The position numbers and the translations under genes were made by a program. A stretch of 64,000 nucleotides of DNA, from NCBI RefSeq assembly GCF_018070075.1, contig NZ_JAGPXE010000004.1, positions 1-64,000 on the forward strand, in the 5' to 3' direction. Below the pieces are notes generated by a model that had not been told where the DNA came from, ran no database searches, and worked only from the letters and a program-made list of their open reading frames with translations. Positions 18,670 through 27,750 of the stretch are shown here, piece by piece. This stretch comes from Saccharopolyspora endophytica (GTDB lineage Bacteria; Actinomycetota; Actinomycetes; Mycobacteriales; Pseudonocardiaceae). Each line of letters starts with the position of its first letter. Position 1 is the first letter of the stretch.

Positions 18670-19371
18670 TCACCGCGATTCGATGATCTCCGCCAGCAGC
18701 GCTCCCGCCCGCAGCAGACCCAGCGAACGTCGCGCGATGGCCTCCACCCGGGCGTCGAGCGCTGCGAGCGAGCAGCTCACGTCGCCCATCTCGCGGATCG
18801 CGGTGATCGCGGTGCGCACGTCCGGAACTCGGTAACCACCGGCCCGGAGCGCGGCGGTGATCCGCGCTTCCCGGATGGCGGCGATGCCGTAGCGGCGCGC
18901 CGTGCCCGCTCGGGTCGTGATCCGGTCGGGCTCGACCAGGCCTTCGCCCTCCCAGAAGCGCAGGGCCGACGATCTGACGCCCAACGCCTGGGAGAGCTCG
19001 GTGATGGTCATGGCGTCCGCCGCGACGGGCTCCGCGTCGGTCTCGGCCTCCGCCTGGATGGCCTCCAGCCCTCGACGGGCCGCCAACGCCCGCTCGCGCT
19101 CGTGGTGGAGCCCGGTGTGCAAGGAACCGATGAGCGCCGCGCCTTCCTCCGGCGAGCAGCGGCGGATGTCGCGCATCGCCCGCCGGGCCTCCACGGGCCC
19201 CACGGCGAGCACGAGGCCCCGGTATGCCCGGAGAGCGCGCACGTGCGCTTCGGAGAACCGCCGATACCCGTTGCCCGCTCTTGCGGCGGGCGGAATCACA
19301 CCTCGTCGTTCCAGGTCGCGGACCTGCTGGACCGAATAGCCGGACGCCTCGGCGACCGCGGCGGTGCTCAT
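18670..19371 (-). CDS. Double-MerR-domain transcriptional regulator
   Basis: A 233-residue protein containing two MerR-type winged HTH units. The first (about 1-70) runs from STAAVAEASGYSVQQVRDLERRGVIPP. The second (about 125-195) runs from MTITELSQALGVRSSALRFWEGEGLVEP. Normal MerR proteins have one such unit and dimerise by a C-terminal helix. Here one chain may bind as a pseudo-dimer or bridge two sites. There is no Cys-rich effector loop, so no metal sensing is suggested. It is divergent from the DUF6194 gene with about 58 bases between starts; that gene is the obvious candidate target. Confidence 0.8.
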   Translation of the reverse strand: MSTAAVAEASGYSVQQVRDLERRGVIPPAARAGNGYRRFSEAHVRALRAYRGLVLAVGPVEARRAMRDIRRCSPEEGAALIGSLHTGLHHERERALAARRGLEAIQAEAETDAEPVAADAMTITELSQALGVRSSALRFWEGEGLVEPDRITTRAGTARRYGIAAIREARITAALRAGGYRVPDVRTAITAIREMGDVSCSLAALDARVEAIARRSLGLLRAGALLAEIIESR

Positions 19372-19429
19372 CACAGCCCCCGGCTCGACCACGAACCCTC
19401 CACCAGCGCTTCAACCACACACTTGAGCC

Positions 19430-19894
19430 ATGAGTATGGAGCACATCCTGGAGGCGGTCCGGAGCTTCGACGGCGTTCTCGAGCTCGCGCCGGTCGAAGG
19501 CGGCGAGTTCCCCGAGATCGCCTGGAACGACCACTTCTTCTACTACGCGCCCGACGGCGAGGTCCCGCAGCGCGAACAGCCCTACGCCACCGTCGTCACG
19601 AAGAACTACCCCGGCGACGACCGGTGCGACCTCGACGCACCCGGACGCCGGCGGCTGAACGTGCACGTGGGGAGGGCACGGTTCACCGAGCTGACCGGGG
19701 AGGATCCTCGATCCGCTCCGGCATCGCGGGACCTCACCGCCGTCGACGTCGTCTTCGGCCACCCCACCTACCGGGCGCTCGGATGGTTGTCGATCATCAA
19801 CCCCGGCCGCGCCACGCACGAGCTGGCGATCGACCTCCTCCGCCACGCCCACGACGACGCCCGGCGCCGCGCGGAGCGGAGGGCACGCCGATGA
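19430..19894 (+). CDS. DUF6194 family protein
   Basis: A 154-residue soluble protein matching the DUF6194 family, with the conserved core FPEIAWNDHFFYYAPDG, then ATVVTKNYPGDD and LNVHVGRARFTEL. The family has no known reaction. The C-terminus is a basic helix rich in Arg. It faces the double-MerR regulator and is followed by a GC hairpin, so it is probably transcribed alone under that regulator. Confidence 0.72.
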   Translation: MSMEHILEAVRSFDGVLELAPVEGGEFPEIAWNDHFFYYAPDGEVPQREQPYATVVTKNYPGDDRCDLDAPGRRRLNVHVGRARFTELTGEDPRSAPASRDLTAVDVVFGHPTYRALGWLSIINPGRATHELAIDLLRHAHDDARRRAERRARR

Positions 19895-19966
19895 CGGGCC
19901 GAGACTCCGGCTCGACGCCCCCGGAAACCACCAGAGCAGCGCAGGAGCAGTCCTGACCGGTCCGGG

Positions 19967-19993
19967 CCGCGGCGCGCGAAGTTCGCGCCGCGG
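19967..19993 (+). terminator. GC hairpin after the DUF6194 gene
   Basis: Ten-base arms CCGCGGCGCG (19967-19976) and CGCGCCGCGG (19984-19993) pair perfectly around a seven-base loop. The stem lies about 70 bases past the stop codon and 50 bases before the next start. Confidence 0.6.
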
Positions 19994-20041
19994 ACCGGAT
20001 TTCCGCGCGACGTCGTCGGTGGGCCGTCGTACCGTCCTCCC

Positions 20042-20434
20042 ATGCCGGTTCACACGACCAACTACGCGAACACGTTCATCGAGGCGGCCGCGGACTGCCC
20101 GGTGGCGCAGGCGGAAGAACCCCCGCTGCGGACGACTCCGTCGGTGGCCCGCATCCAGTTCGACATGCTCATCGCCGATCCGTACCGGCACACCTCCGAC
20201 GACGTGGTCTACGAGTCCAACGGACGACGGCGCGGCCTGAGCCGGGAGGAGTTCTTCGCCAAGGGGCAACCCTGCCTGCGGGCCTCGCCCCTGACCAAGC
20301 GGTACGGCTGGGGCGTCCACCACGACGCCGACGGACGCGTCGCGCTGGTCCCGGCGGGCTCCGACCAGTACCGCGAACTCGCCGCCGACCCCTCGCTCCA
20401 GCACGTGAACGCCATGCGATCCAGCCGCGCCTGA
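20042..20434 (+). CDS. DUF6157 family protein
   Basis: A 130-residue cytoplasmic protein of the DUF6157 type, with the hallmark HTTNYANTFIEAAADCPVAQ at its N-terminus and REEFFAKGQPCLRASPLTKRYGWGVH in the middle. These proteins are widespread and almost invariant in length. Their function is unknown. The start ATG follows CCTCCC-rich DNA without a clear ribosome site. The gene stands alone between a terminator-like hairpin and the convergent NmrA-type reductase. Confidence 0.75.
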   Translation: MPVHTTNYANTFIEAAADCPVAQAEEPPLRTTPSVARIQFDMLIADPYRHTSDDVVYESNGRRRGLSREEFFAKGQPCLRASPLTKRYGWGVHHDADGRVALVPAGSDQYRELAADPSLQHVNAMRSSRA

Positions 20435-20473
20435 CCCTCATGCGCAGCGCGGTCGATCACACCGGCCACGCGG

Positions 20474-21331
20474 TCACCTCGCCAACGCGTCCGAGATCGA
20501 CTGGGCGATCGGGGTCGTGGGGCGGCCGATGAGGCGGGAGAGGTCTCCGCTGCCGCCCTGGAGCAGGCCCTTGGCGATGGCCGAGACGTCCACGTCGACG
20601 AGGATGTCGGCGAACGCGTCCGGGACACCGGCGCCGGTGAGGATGCCCTTGAGGGTTTCCGGCGGGACGTCGGTGTAGGTGACGTCCCGGCCCGACTGGC
20701 GGGCGAGCTCCGCCGCGTACTCCGCGAGCGTGAAGGCCCGGTCGCCGCTGAGCTCGTAGCTGCGGTTCTCGTGCCCCGACTCGGTCAGGACCGCGACCGC
20801 CGCGTCCGCGTAGTCCTCGCGGGTCGCCGAACCGATCTTGCCGTCACCGGCGCTGCCGACGACGCCGTGCTCCAGCTGGGTCGGGATCTGGGCCGTGTAG
20901 TTCTCGCTGTACCAGCCGTTGCGCAGGAAGGTCCAGGTCAGACCCGAGTCGAGGATGGCCTGCTCGGTGCCCTTGTGGTCGTCGGCGAGCGCGAAGTCCG
21001 CGTTCGGGCCGCCGAGCACTCCCGTGTAGACGATCCTGGCCACGCCCGCTTCCGTCGCCGCGTCGATCACCGCCCGGTGCTGCGGGAGCCGCCTGCCGGC
21101 GTCGGGGCTGGAGATCAGCAGGACGACGTCGCCGTCGTTGAACACCTCGCTGAAGGTGTCGGGCGTGTCGTAGTCGGCGATGCGCAGCTCGACGCCGCGC
21201 GCGGCCAGCGGCGCCGCCTTGGCCGCGTCGCGGACCACCGCGGCGACCTGGTCGGCGGGAACCGCGCGCAGCAGCCCCTCCACGACGAGCGAGCCGAGCT
21301 GTCCAGTGGCTCCGGTGACGACGATGCTCAT
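20474..21331 (-). CDS. NmrA/Qor2-type NAD(P)H-binding reductase
   Basis: A 285-residue atypical short-chain dehydrogenase. The N-terminal TGATGQLG cofactor loop, the ISSPDAGRRLPQHRAVIDAA strand-helix and VYTGVLGG are close to E. coli YtfG (quinone oxidoreductase 2). It probably reduces quinones or senses NADPH redox state. GGAGG lies eight bases before the ATG at 21331; an ATG at 21337 is too close to that site. It is divergent from an HxlR regulator, the same arrangement as ytfG/ytfH in other bacteria, which suggests redox-controlled expression. Confidence 0.87.
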   Translation of the reverse strand: MSIVVTGATGQLGSLVVEGLLRAVPADQVAAVVRDAAKAAPLAARGVELRIADYDTPDTFSEVFNDGDVVLLISSPDAGRRLPQHRAVIDAATEAGVARIVYTGVLGGPNADFALADDHKGTEQAILDSGLTWTFLRNGWYSENYTAQIPTQLEHGVVGSAGDGKIGSATREDYADAAVAVLTESGHENRSYELSGDRAFTLAEYAAELARQSGRDVTYTDVPPETLKGILTGAGVPDAFADILVDVDVSAIAKGLLQGGSGDLSRLIGRPTTPIAQSISDALAR

Positions 21332-21427
21332 GTCCATGTCCTCCAGCAATGCGTGAATGCGCTTCGGACTAACCGTATCGATGGAACTAACTTCTGGTGA
21401 GTACCCACTTTCGAGTAAGGTAGTGGC

Positions 21428-21814
21428 ATGCCGGTAAGCAAGCAGGTCACCTTCACCGAACAGCCGAATGTGAATGCGGCCACCTGCCCCTCGCGCAGCG
21501 TTCTCGAGCACATCACGAGCCGCTGGGGCGTGCTCGTCCTCGCCGCCCTGTTGGAGGACGGCCGACGGTTCAGCGAACTGCGCCGGATCATCGGCGGCGT
21601 CAGCGAGAAGATGCTGGCCCAGACGCTGCAGACCCTCGAACGCGACGGTTTCGTGCACCGCGAGGCCCACCCGGTGATCCCCCCGCGAGTGGACTACTCG
21701 CTGACCGAGGTGGGTGAGCAGGCGGCGCGGCTGGTGTCCGGACTCGCCCGGTGGTCGGAGGCGCACGTGACCGGCGTGCTGGCCGCGCGGGAGGCCTACG
21801 ACAACCGGACGTGA
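21428..21814 (+). CDS. HxlR family transcriptional regulator
   Basis: A 128-residue winged-helix protein with the HxlR core: an N-terminal Cys (ATCPSRSVLEHITSRWGVLVL), the recognition helix region RRFSELRRIIGGVSEKMLAQTLQTLERDGFV and the wing. Cys21 lies where YtfH/HypR/QorR proteins have their redox-active Cys. It probably represses the divergent Qor2-type gene and itself from the 96-base gap. The gap contains two GAGTA direct repeats (about 21402-21418). Confidence 0.88.
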   Translation: MPVSKQVTFTEQPNVNAATCPSRSVLEHITSRWGVLVLAALLEDGRRFSELRRIIGGVSEKMLAQTLQTLERDGFVHREAHPVIPPRVDYSLTEVGEQAARLVSGLARWSEAHVTGVLAAREAYDNRT

Positions 21815-21861
21815 GCCGACGGGGTCCCGGGAGCCGCAGGACCGACCCGCATAATTGCCGG

Positions 21862-23397
21862 GTGACCGAGCCACCCGAGATTCCCGGACGTCGGCCGCGC
21901 CATCGACAGCCGGGACAACCCGCGTGGCAGCCGCCTCCGCAGCAGCCCGGCCGCCGGCCACCCCAGCCGCCCGGGGAGAACCCACCGTCCCGGGACGCCC
22001 AACCTCCTCGGGACGCTCAGCCTCCCCAGGACGGCCGGCCACCTCGGCAGGCGCCGCCGCGGCGCCCGGACCAGCAGCGCACCCGCCCGCCGCACCCGCA
22101 GCCGACTCCCCCGCCGCCGGAGGAACCGCGCTCCCACCGGCGCCGCGAAGAACCCGCCGGTCACGGGCACGGTCACGGTCACGGCCCGGCCGCCCCGGCG
22201 TCGACGCACGTCAAGCGACTGCTGGCGTTCCTGCTGATCCCGTTCGCGCTGGCCGCGGTCGTCGGGATCTTCGTGCTCTACCCGTGGGGCCACGACCAGA
22301 AGACCGGTGCCGATCTCGGGTTCGGGCAGTCCCCGGTCAACGGCGAGGTCATCTCCGCCGGAGCCACCTCGTGCAGCGAGGGCGAGGCCGGTCAGGGCTG
22401 CGTCCAGCTCGCCGTGAAGATGCAGGACGGGCCGCGCCCGAACCAGACCATCGAGCAGGTCGTGCCCACCGACCCCGGCAGCCCGCGCTTCGCCGTCGGC
22501 GATCAGGTCGTGCTCTCCTACGCCGGGGAGAACCCCGACGACCCGACGTCGTTCCAGGTCGTGGACTTCCAGCGCGGCATGCCGCTGACGCTGCTGGCGC
22601 TGGTGTTCGCCGCCGCCGTGCTCGTGCTCGGACGCTGGCAGGGGCTGGCCGCGCTCGTCGGTCTCGGCCTGAGCCTGGTGATGCTGGTCGGATTCGTGCT
22701 CCCCGCGATCCTCGCCGGTGAGGATCCGCTGCTGGTGGCGGTCGTCGGCGCCGGGCTGATCATGTTCGTCGTGCTGTACCTGACGCACGGGTTCTCCGCG
22801 CGGACCTCCACCGCCGTGCTCGGCACGATGCTGAGCCTGGCGCTCATCGGCGTCCTGAGCACCGCGTTCTCCGCCGCCACCAGCCTGACGGGGCTGGACG
22901 AGAACACCTCCAGCCTGATCGGGGCGCTGGGCGCACCCATCGACGCGCGCGGGCTGCTGCTCGCCGGGATCGTCATCGGCGCGCTCGGCGTCCTCGACGA
23001 CGTGACCGTCACCCAGACCAGCGCCGTGTGGGAGCTGCGAGCGGCCAACCCGACGCTGTCCTGGCGGCAGCTCTACGGGGCGGGCTTGCGCATCGGTCGC
23101 GACCACGTCTCGTCGGCGGTCAACACGCTGGTGCTGGCCTACGCGGGCGCGGCGCTGCCGATGCTGCTGGCCTACACCCTCTCGGGACGCACCTTCGGCG
23201 AGATCGTCAGCTCGCAGGCCGTCGCGCAGGAGGTCGTGCGCACGCTCGTCGGCAGCGTCGGCCTGGTCGCGGCGGTGCCCATCACGACGGCGATCGCCGC
23301 GCTGGTGGCCGTCCAGGAACCCGCCGAACGGCCTGGCGAAGAGGGTGCCGAACGGGCGAAGAAGCGGCGACGTCCGGGTAAAACCGAGGGCCGGTAG
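21862..23397 (+). CDS. YibE/F family membrane protein
   Basis: A 511-residue protein. The first 110 residues are rich in Pro, Gln and Arg and end in an HGHGHGHG run, a likely metal-binding cytoplasmic tail. A membrane segment follows (LLAFLLIPFALAAVVGIFVLY), then an extracytoplasmic domain of about 110 residues. A YibE/F membrane domain with about seven segments follows, with the hallmark GALGVLDDVTVTQTSAVWEL. Transport substrate is unknown. The GTG at 21862 stands six bases after CATAAT (21850-21855), suggesting a leaderless message. Confidence 0.85.
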   Translation: MTEPPEIPGRRPRHRQPGQPAWQPPPQQPGRRPPQPPGENPPSRDAQPPRDAQPPQDGRPPRQAPPRRPDQQRTRPPHPQPTPPPPEEPRSHRRREEPAGHGHGHGHGPAAPASTHVKRLLAFLLIPFALAAVVGIFVLYPWGHDQKTGADLGFGQSPVNGEVISAGATSCSEGEAGQGCVQLAVKMQDGPRPNQTIEQVVPTDPGSPRFAVGDQVVLSYAGENPDDPTSFQVVDFQRGMPLTLLALVFAAAVLVLGRWQGLAALVGLGLSLVMLVGFVLPAILAGEDPLLVAVVGAGLIMFVVLYLTHGFSARTSTAVLGTMLSLALIGVLSTAFSAATSLTGLDENTSSLIGALGAPIDARGLLLAGIVIGALGVLDDVTVTQTSAVWELRAANPTLSWRQLYGAGLRIGRDHVSSAVNTLVLAYAGAALPMLLAYTLSGRTFGEIVSSQAVAQEVVRTLVGSVGLVAAVPITTAIAALVAVQEPAERPGEEGAERAKKRRRPGKTEGR

Positions 23398-23436
23398 GGC
23401 TGCGAGCAGCCGCCGACCTGCCGCAGACTGGCGGAC

Positions 23437-23826
23437 ATGCCCACGCCGTTACCCGATGTCGGCAGCGTCCTGGACGTCCCGGGCCGCCTGCTCGGCGGCC
23501 TGACGTCCCTCGCCGGAGCGGTGCTCCGCGAGACGACGGCCGTGCTCGCCGCGATCCACGCCCTGCCCCGCCTGGTGGTCGCGCTGGAGCGGATCGGACC
23601 GCTGTCCGACACCCTCGCCGAGACGCGGGACGCGCTGCGCGAGCTCGCCGACGGCGCGAACGACCTGGGCCCGACCACCGATCAGCTGCGCTTCCTGCAC
23701 GAGCAGGTCGTTCAGCTCGCCTGTGACCTCCGCGTCCTCGAACCGGACGTGGAAACCCTCACCAAGACGACGGCCCAGCTCGACCAGACGGCCCAGCTCC
23801 TCATCGCAGCCCTCAACCGCGCCTGA
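23437..23826 (+). CDS. Small coiled-coil protein, hypothetical
   Basis: A 129-residue protein with no recognised domain. The N-terminal 45 residues contain an amphipathic stretch (LLGGLTSLAGAVLRETTAVLAAIHALPRLV). Residues 50-129 have heptad-like spacing of hydrophobic residues (LSDTLAETRDALRELA, LEPDVETLTKTTAQLDQTAQLLIAAL), consistent with a long coiled coil. It lies 39 bases after the YibE/F gene on the same strand, so they may be cotranscribed. A palindrome pair follows. Confidence 0.65.
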   Translation: MPTPLPDVGSVLDVPGRLLGGLTSLAGAVLRETTAVLAAIHALPRLVVALERIGPLSDTLAETRDALRELADGANDLGPTTDQLRFLHEQVVQLACDLRVLEPDVETLTKTTAQLDQTAQLLIAALNRA

Positions 23827-23847
23827 ACGTCACCTGTTCGAGCGGGC

Positions 23848-23915
23848 GGATTCGAATTTCGCGCGAAATTCGACCGCGAACTTCGCGCCTCCAATTTCGC
23901 GCGAAATTCGAATCC
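23848..23915. repeat. Palindrome pair with 38-bp spacing, copy 1
   Basis: The perfect 18-base palindrome GAATTTCGCGCGAAATTC lies at 23854-23871, and a near-identical one at 23892-23909. Their centres are 38 bases apart. Outer bases GGATTCG and CGAATCC make the whole block an inverted repeat. It lies between two convergent genes. Confidence 0.85.
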
Positions 23916-23921
23916 CCGGGT

Positions 23922-24554
23922 TCAGAGGGTGGCGACGAACTTCGAGACCGCCTCCGGCTGGAGGCGCTGGGCCATGCGGCCCTGAGGCGCGAGGGACGCC
24001 AGCTGGTAGAGGGGGCGGTTGGGCGGCGCCTCTCCCCTGGCCTCCGCGCGGAGCTGCGCGACGACCAGCTGGGAGAGCACCAGACCGCGGGTGTCCTCGT
24101 TGCCGGCCAAGGCGTCGGCCAGGCGGCGCAGGGCGTAGACGCCCAGCTCGCGGCCACCGGTCCCGGCGTACATGGCCAGCGAAACACTGATCGCCTTGCC
24201 CTTGGGCGCACCACCGATGAGCACGTTGATGGTGCGGGCACCGCGCAGGTCGGTGACGAACAGGTCCAGCCGCGTCGCCTTGTGCACGTCGACCACCCGG
24301 CTGCCCAGGGCGCGGGCCACGACCTCGTGCCCGCGCAGCGTGATGGTCTTGCGCGACTCGGTCCAGGCCAGCAGCAACAGCGGCACCGCGACGATCACCA
24401 GCGTCGTCACGAAGCCGACCGGCCCCGCGAACAGGCTGACGATACCGCCGAACGCGGCGGCCACGATGACCGCCGCGATCGCCACGTTGCGGGCCCGGAC
24501 CCGCACGGTGCGCCGGTCCAGCAGGTCCAGCGGCACCGCCTCGACGTCGCTCAT
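23922..24554 (-). CDS. Two-span membrane protein, PH-like domain, unknown function
   Basis: A 210-residue protein. Residues about 23-65 form two membrane segments ([37 protein letters not shown]). The remainder is cytoplasmic with a beta-rich PH-like look ([35 protein letters not shown]). No catalytic motif is seen. Its start overlaps the hisS stop by four bases (ATGA), so it is the third gene of an MBL protein-hisS unit. A palindrome pair follows its stop. Confidence 0.65.
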   Translation of the reverse strand: MSDVEAVPLDLLDRRTVRVRARNVAIAAVIVAAAFGGIVSLFAGPVGFVTTLVIVAVPLLLLAWTESRKTITLRGHEVVARALGSRVVDVHKATRLDLFVTDLRGARTINVLIGGAPKGKAISVSLAMYAGTGGRELGVYALRRLADALAGNEDTRGLVLSQLVVAQLRAEARGEAPPNRPLYQLASLAPQGRMAQRLQPEAVSKFVATL

Positions 24555-25819
24555 CGGCTCTCCGAGACCGCCGCGCGCACGTCGTCGACCAGCGACTCCA
24601 GCGACACCGCGCGCTGCTCGCCGGTGGCCAGCTCCTTGAGCTGCGCGCTGCCGGATTCCAGGTCCCGCTCGCCCAGCACCAGCGCGAAGCGGGCGCCGGA
24701 ACGGTCGGCGGCCTTCATCGCGCCCTTGAGGCCCTTGCCGCCGTAGGCGATGTCGACCCGCACACCGTGCGCGCGCAGCCCGCCGGTGGCGGCGACCAGC
24801 GTGCGCTTGGCCGTCTCACCCATCGGCACGCAGTAGACGTCGCACCGCGACTGGTCACCGACCGACAGCCCTTCGGCCTGGCAGGCCAGCAGCGTGCGGT
24901 CCACGCCGAGGCCGAAGCCGATGCCGGACAGCTCCTGGCCGCCCAGCTCGGCCATCAGCCCGTCGTAGCGGCCACCGCCGCCGATGCCGGACTGCGCGCC
25001 GAGCCCGTCGTGGACGAACTCGAAGGTCGTCTTGGTGTAGTAGTCCAGGCCGCGCACCAGCCGCGGGTTCTCCACGAACTCCACGCCCAGGTCCACCAGG
25101 TGCGCCTTGACCGACTCGTAGTGCTCCTTGGCCTCGGCCGAGAGGTGGTCGACCATCAGCGGCGCGTCGGCGACCATCTCGCGGACCTCGGGGCGCTTGT
25201 CGTCGAGCACCCGCAGCGGGTTGAGCTCGGCGCGGCGCTGCGTGTCCTCGTCCAGCGGCAGCCCGCGCAGGAACTCCTGCAGCTTGGCGCGGTAGGTGGG
25301 ACGGCAGGTCGCGTCGCCCAGCGAGGTCAGCTCGATGCGGTGCCCGGTCAGGCCCAGCCGCCGGTAGCCCTCGTCGGCGATCGCGATGACCTCGGCGTCC
25401 AGCGCCGGGTCGTCCACGCCGATGGCCTCCACGCCGACCTGCTGCAGCTGCCGGTAGCGGCCGGCCTGCGGGCGCTCGTAGCGGAAGAACGCGCCGCTGT
25501 AGTAGAGCTTCACCGGCAGCTGACCGCGGTCGAGGCCGTTCTCGATGACCGAGCGCATCACGCCGGCCGTGCCCTCCGGGCGCAGCGTCACCGAACGCCC
25601 GCCGCGGTCGGCGAAGGTGTACATCTCCTTGCTGACCACGTCGGTCGACTCGCCGACACCGCGCGCGAACAGCGAGGTGTCCTCGAACAGCGGCAGCTCG
25701 ACGTAGCCGTAGCCGGCGCGGCGCGCGGCGTCGGACAGGGTCTCGCGGACCGCGAGGAAAGCCGCCGAGTCCGGCGGGAAGTACTCCGGGATGCCCTTGG
25801 GGGCGTTGAACGTGCTCAT
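24551..25819 (-). CDS. hisS: Histidine--tRNA ligase
   Basis: Charges tRNA-His. The 422-residue enzyme has the class II core with motif 2 ([25 protein letters not shown]), the histidine-binding HisA motifs ([24 protein letters not shown]) and the C-terminal anticodon domain (about 330-422). Length is normal. It follows an MBL-fold gene after 21 bases and overlaps the next gene. Confidence 0.97.
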   Translation of the reverse strand: MSTFNAPKGIPEYFPPDSAAFLAVRETLSDAARRAGYGYVELPLFEDTSLFARGVGESTDVVSKEMYTFADRGGRSVTLRPEGTAGVMRSVIENGLDRGQLPVKLYYSGAFFRYERPQAGRYRQLQQVGVEAIGVDDPALDAEVIAIADEGYRRLGLTGHRIELTSLGDATCRPTYRAKLQEFLRGLPLDEDTQRRAELNPLRVLDDKRPEVREMVADAPLMVDHLSAEAKEHYESVKAHLVDLGVEFVENPRLVRGLDYYTKTTFEFVHDGLGAQSGIGGGGRYDGLMAELGGQELSGIGFGLGVDRTLLACQAEGLSVGDQSRCDVYCVPMGETAKRTLVAATGGLRAHGVRVDIAYGGKGLKGAMKAADRSGARFALVLGERDLESGSAQLKELATGEQRAVSLESLVDDVRAAVSESR

Positions 25820-25840
25820 CAGGTGTGCGATTCGTCCTCG

Positions 25841-26521
25841 TCAGTGGGCGTCGGAAGCGGGCAGTTCCTGCAGGAACGGGTTGCCCGCGCGCTCGCGCCC
25901 GATGGTGGTGGTCGGTCCGTGGCCCGGCAGCACGACGGTCTCGTCGTCCAGCGGCAGCACCTGCGTGCTCAGCGACTCGAGCATCGCGCCGTGGTCGCCG
26001 CCGGGCAGATCGGTGCGCCCGATGGCGCCGGCGAAGAGGGTGTCGCCGGACAGCAGCAGCCGCCCGCCCTCCTCGGTGCCGACGCCGAACAGCACCGACC
26101 CGCCGGTATGGCCCGGGGTGTGCGTGACGTCGAAGCGCAACCCCGCCAGCTCCAGCACGTCGCCGTCGGCGATCTCGCGAACCTCGGCGGGCTCCTCACC
26201 GCTGATGCCGTCGCCGAAGAGCTGGCGGCCCGCGGGCCCCAGGGTCGCGCCCGGGTCGGCGAGCATGAACCGGTCGACGGAGTGGATGTGGGCGGGCACG
26301 TCGTGCTCGGCGCAGATCTGCGCGGCCGAGAGCACGTGGTCGAAGTGCCCGTGCGTCAGCAGCACGGCCGCAGGCGTGAGCCGGTGCTTGGCCAGCTGCT
26401 CGTCCAACGGCTCGACGGCGTCCTGACCGGGGTCGACGACGACGCAGGCTTCGCCCTCACCGCGGGCCAGCACGTAGCAGTTCGCCTGCAGCGGTCCTAC
26501 CGGGAAGCCGAGGACAAGCAC
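25841..26521 (-). CDS. MBL-fold metallohydrolase (glyoxalase II-like)
   Basis: A 226-residue metallo-beta-lactamase-fold hydrolase. The zinc-binding motif THGHFDHV, a later His in HTPGHTGGSV, the bridging Asp in LLSGDTLF and the final His in VLPGHGP are all present. It is the ortholog of the actinobacterial gene placed before hisS (Rv2581c in M. tuberculosis) and may act on glutathione- or mycothiol-type thioesters; the substrate is not shown. GTG at 26521 gives a normal N-terminus (VLVLGFPVGPLQANCYVL). Confidence 0.88.
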   Translation of the reverse strand: MLVLGFPVGPLQANCYVLARGEGEACVVVDPGQDAVEPLDEQLAKHRLTPAAVLLTHGHFDHVLSAAQICAEHDVPAHIHSVDRFMLADPGATLGPAGRQLFGDGISGEEPAEVREIADGDVLELAGLRFDVTHTPGHTGGSVLFGVGTEEGGRLLLSGDTLFAGAIGRTDLPGGDHGAMLESLSTQVLPLDDETVVLPGHGPTTTIGRERAGNPFLQELPASDAH

Positions 26522-26689
26522 GTCAGAAGGGCCTTTCGTCGAGGATGCACAACCGAATGGCCACCCTAGATTATCGTCCGCCGCCGATCCGCCTGCGCAC
26601 ACCGGCATGGGCTCTCAGGAAGCGGTCCCGGGGCACCTCATAAACTTCGCTGCACAACATCAGATCATGGAGTGCGGGGAGGGGAGCAA

Positions 26690-27520
26690 GTGCCCAGCAA
26701 CGAGCAGCGTCGTCAGGCGGCCAAACGGAAGCTCGAACGCCAGATGCAGCGCCGTGAGGAGCAGGCCAAGCGACGCCGGGTGATCACCATCGGGGCGACG
26801 ATCGTGGTGGTCATCGCGATCGTGGTTGGCGTCTTCTACTTCAGCCGCAGCGGCAGCGAGCCCGCGGCCGAGCAGCCGCCGCCGCAGCCGCAGGTCAACA
26901 TCCCGACCGAGCTGGCGCCGCCGCCGGCCCGTCCGACCCCGCTGGCCGACCCGGTCTCGTGCGCCTACCGCCCGGACGGCCAGGCGAGCAAGCCGGTCCA
27001 GCCGCCGGCCAACGGCGAGGTGTCCTCGAAGGGCACCGTGCAGGCCACCATCGAGACCAACCAGGGCACCATCCCGCTGACCCTGGACCGCTCGCTGGCC
27101 CCCTGCACCGTGAACAGCTTCATCAGCTTGGCCAAGCAGTCGTTCTACGAGGGCACCAACTGCCACCGGATCAGCACCGAGGGCCTGCAGATGCTGCAGT
27201 GCGGTGACCCGACCGGGCAGGGCTCCGGCGGTCCCGGCTACGCCTTCGACGACGAGACGTTCCCGGAGCTGAAGTACGGCCGCGGTTACCTGGCGATGGC
27301 GAACTCGGGCCCGAACACCAACGGCAGCCAGTTCTTCATGGTCTTCGGCGACGCCCAGCTCTCGCCGGACTACACCGTCTTCGGCACGATCTCGCCCGAG
27401 GGCCTGAAGGTCATCGACGACGTCGCCCGCGCGGGCCACGACGGCGCCTTCGACTCCTCCGCCGGCGGTGGCCACCCGAAGAAGCAGGTCACCTTCAACA
27501 AGGTCAACGTCCAGGCCTGA
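26690..27520 (+). CDS. Membrane-anchored cyclophilin-type peptidyl-prolyl isomerase
   Basis: A 276-residue protein of the Rv2582 (PpiB) type. A highly charged N-terminus (NEQRRQAAKRKLERQMQRREEQAKRRR) precedes one membrane segment (about 29-50), a Pro-rich linker and a cyclophilin domain (about 110-276). Cyclophilin motifs FMVFGDAQLSPDYTVFG and GPNTNGSQFF are intact. The active site probably faces outside, helping secreted proteins fold. GTG at 26690 follows GGGAGGGGAGC. It is divergent from the MBL-hisS unit and ends in a strong terminator. Confidence 0.92.
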   Translation: MPSNEQRRQAAKRKLERQMQRREEQAKRRRVITIGATIVVVIAIVVGVFYFSRSGSEPAAEQPPPQPQVNIPTELAPPPARPTPLADPVSCAYRPDGQASKPVQPPANGEVSSKGTVQATIETNQGTIPLTLDRSLAPCTVNSFISLAKQSFYEGTNCHRISTEGLQMLQCGDPTGQGSGGPGYAFDDETFPELKYGRGYLAMANSGPNTNGSQFFMVFGDAQLSPDYTVFGTISPEGLKVIDDVARAGHDGAFDSSAGGGHPKKQVTFNKVNVQA

Positions 27521-27543
27521 CCCGGACCCCGCAGGGACCTCAC

Positions 27544-27587
27544 GTGAAGAGGGGCACCGTTCCACCCGGAACGGTGCCCCTCTTCAC
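27544..27587 (+). terminator. Strong terminator of the PPIase gene
   Basis: A perfect 20-base-pair stem (27544-27563 with 27568-27587) and a four-base loop ACCC begin 23 bases after the stop codon. It is one of the most stable hairpins in the window. Confidence 0.92.
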
Positions 27588-27594
27588 TGCGTCG

Positions 27595-27712
27595 ACCGGA
27601 TTGCTCCGGTAATCCGAAACCCGATTACGGCAGTAATCCGCCCGCCCCCGATCCTCCCGATCCGGAGACGGAACACCGCAGTAATCGGGACCCGAAAACG
27701 GGAGTAATCCGG
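27595..27712. repeat. 24-bp-period palindrome array, copy 2 (about five units)
   Basis: Units of the GATTAC/GTAATC type start at 27599, 27623, 27671 and 27694, with a decayed one near 27647, keeping the 24-base period almost exactly. The array lies between the PPIase terminator and the relA 3' end, again between convergent genes. Confidence 0.8.
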
Positions 27713-27750
27713 GTGGGACGGGACCGAGCGCAGAAGGTCGATGGACCTGG

